Below the pieces are notes generated by a model. It did no database searches. It was given only the letters and a program-made list of their open reading frames with translations, and had not been told where the DNA came from. A stretch of DNA of 22,740 nucleotides from DATKZH01 sp964475955 (GTDB lineage Bacteria > Planctomycetota > Planctomycetia > Pirellulales > Thermoguttaceae): contig CAYYZY010000127.1 in the NCBI GenBank assembly GCA_964475955.1, positions 1-22,740 on the forward strand. Direction: 5' to 3'. The translations under genes and the position numbers were made by a program. How positions within the stretch are numbered: position 1 is the stretch's first letter; the number at the start of each line of letters is the position of its first letter. Below are positions 22,150-22,740 of this stretch, in pieces.

Positions 22150-22511
22150 GGGGATGTCTCCTGGGTGGCTTTCGGGACGGCACGCGCGGGGCGGCCGAGC
22201 GGGTTGTCGCAGATCGCGTTGTCGGCAGCGGTGACGTCGTTTTGCCCGACGGTTCCGACCGGGGCCCACGGTCCGGCGTCGCGCGGGTCGGTGCGGATCG
22301 GGCAGTTCGTCATCAGCGCGCCGGTGCCCCGGCAACCGAGGACCGTACATCCGGCGACGTTCATCGGGCGGCAGTCCACCAGCATCAGCGCCGCGTCGGT
22401 GCCGGTCGTGGCCCGCACGTGCAGACGCGTCGTCGCGACCTCTCTCGTAGTCGCAAGCCAAAGGGGTTGCCGTGGCACTCTTCTCCAATGCCCAAGACGA
22501 AGGCAAACCAT
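22146..22511 (-). pseudogene. 3' remnant of a parallel beta-helix (right-handed repeat) protein gene
   Basis: An open frame of 121 codons whose TGA overlaps the isomerase ATG (ATGA), the usual sign of translational coupling. Residues from about 29 on (LHVRATTGTDAALMLVDCRPMNV, then AGCTVLGCRGTGALMTNCPIR, then AADNAICDNPLG) have the short beta/Cys/Gly repeat rhythm of pectate-lyase-like beta-helix proteins, a common planctomycete type. The first 28 residues (MVCLRLGHWRRVPRQPLW) do not look coding, and a stop lies in frame at 22533-22535. A full beta-helix protein would be several hundred residues, so the 5' part is lost. The boundary falls near 22430, where the sequence also changes to lower GC3. 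A diverged short gene is the alternative. Confidence 0.45.
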
Positions 22512-22740
22512 TATGCCGAATTGACTTGCGGTCTAGCCCAATTCCGGATTCTGCGGGACTTGGCCAAACCTGAAGGGTATTCTGGGCGAACAGTCGAAGT
22601 CCAACGGAGACACTCGGGCGACAGACTCGGACCGTCTGGACTCCCGTTGGTCTTGAGCCCCATGGTGATCTACCGCCCGGTTTCGGTCAAGCTCTCGGAG
22701 TGGTGCGTAACGACGCCGGTTGACTCTGTACGGATGGGTT
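22512..22740. other. Window-end segment of atypical composition, origin unclear
   Basis: No recognisable gene. It is open on the plus strand from ATG 22488 to the window end (MPKTKANHYAELTCG) and on the minus strand from the window end to a TAG at 22533. Neither translation is familiar, neither shows the strong GC3 of the neighbours, and no Shine-Dalgarno precedes the plus ATG. It may be the edge of an inserted element or repeat that replaced the 5' part of the beta-helix gene. Confidence 0.3.

Overview
The window looks like a piece of a planctomycete chromosome, most like the Pirellulales/Thermogutta side of the phylum. The evidence is two prepilin-type DUF1559 proteins, a secreted methyltransferase of the kind fused to PQQ-like repeats, a Tat-exported Gfo/Idh/MocA protein, high GC with strong GC3 bias, and many intergenic hairpin repeats. 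No rRNA, tRNA, CRISPR array or intact transposase was seen.

Layout. 1-567: 5' part of a secreted methyltransferase/PQQ-type gene, probably frameshifted near the window edge. 774-5117 (all minus): two DUF1559 pseudopilins, a lone receiver whose phosphoacceptor Asp is Asn, and a sigma-54 activator (NtrC-type AAA+ and Fis domains) without a receiver. Between the last two lie a good -24/-12 promoter candidate and, 130-190 bp further upstream, an array of three repeats placed like an enhancer. 5724-6566 (plus): a LuxR-type regulator. 6671-7966 (minus): a GH109-like Gfo/Idh/MocA protein.

8161-14328 (minus): a compact cluster transcribed in the order enoyl-CoA hydratase/3-hydroxyacyl-CoA dehydrogenase fusion, 2-hydroxyacyl-CoA dehydratase/benzoyl-CoA reductase-type FeS subunit, its ATP-dependent activase, an MBL-fold hydrolase and a KAS III. 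The first four are spaced 2 nt, 2 nt and a 10-nt overlap. Together they suggest an acyl-CoA pathway with an ATP-driven one-electron step, but with only one catalytic subunit where relatives have two.

14608-17833: a FliN-type SpoA protein away from other flagellar genes, a K+ channel pore fragment, a Usp-Usp-helical fusion and a PsiE-like membrane protein. 18169-22149 (minus): a catabolic set (FucI-like sugar isomerase, amidohydrolase, VOC protein, SDR) preceded by the 3' remnant of a beta-helix-like gene. Dispersed hairpin elements sit at 1958, 3071, 5154, 5239 and 20668. The most novel candidates are the sigma-54/pseudo-receiver/pseudopilin regulatory module and the one-subunit radical dehydratase operon.
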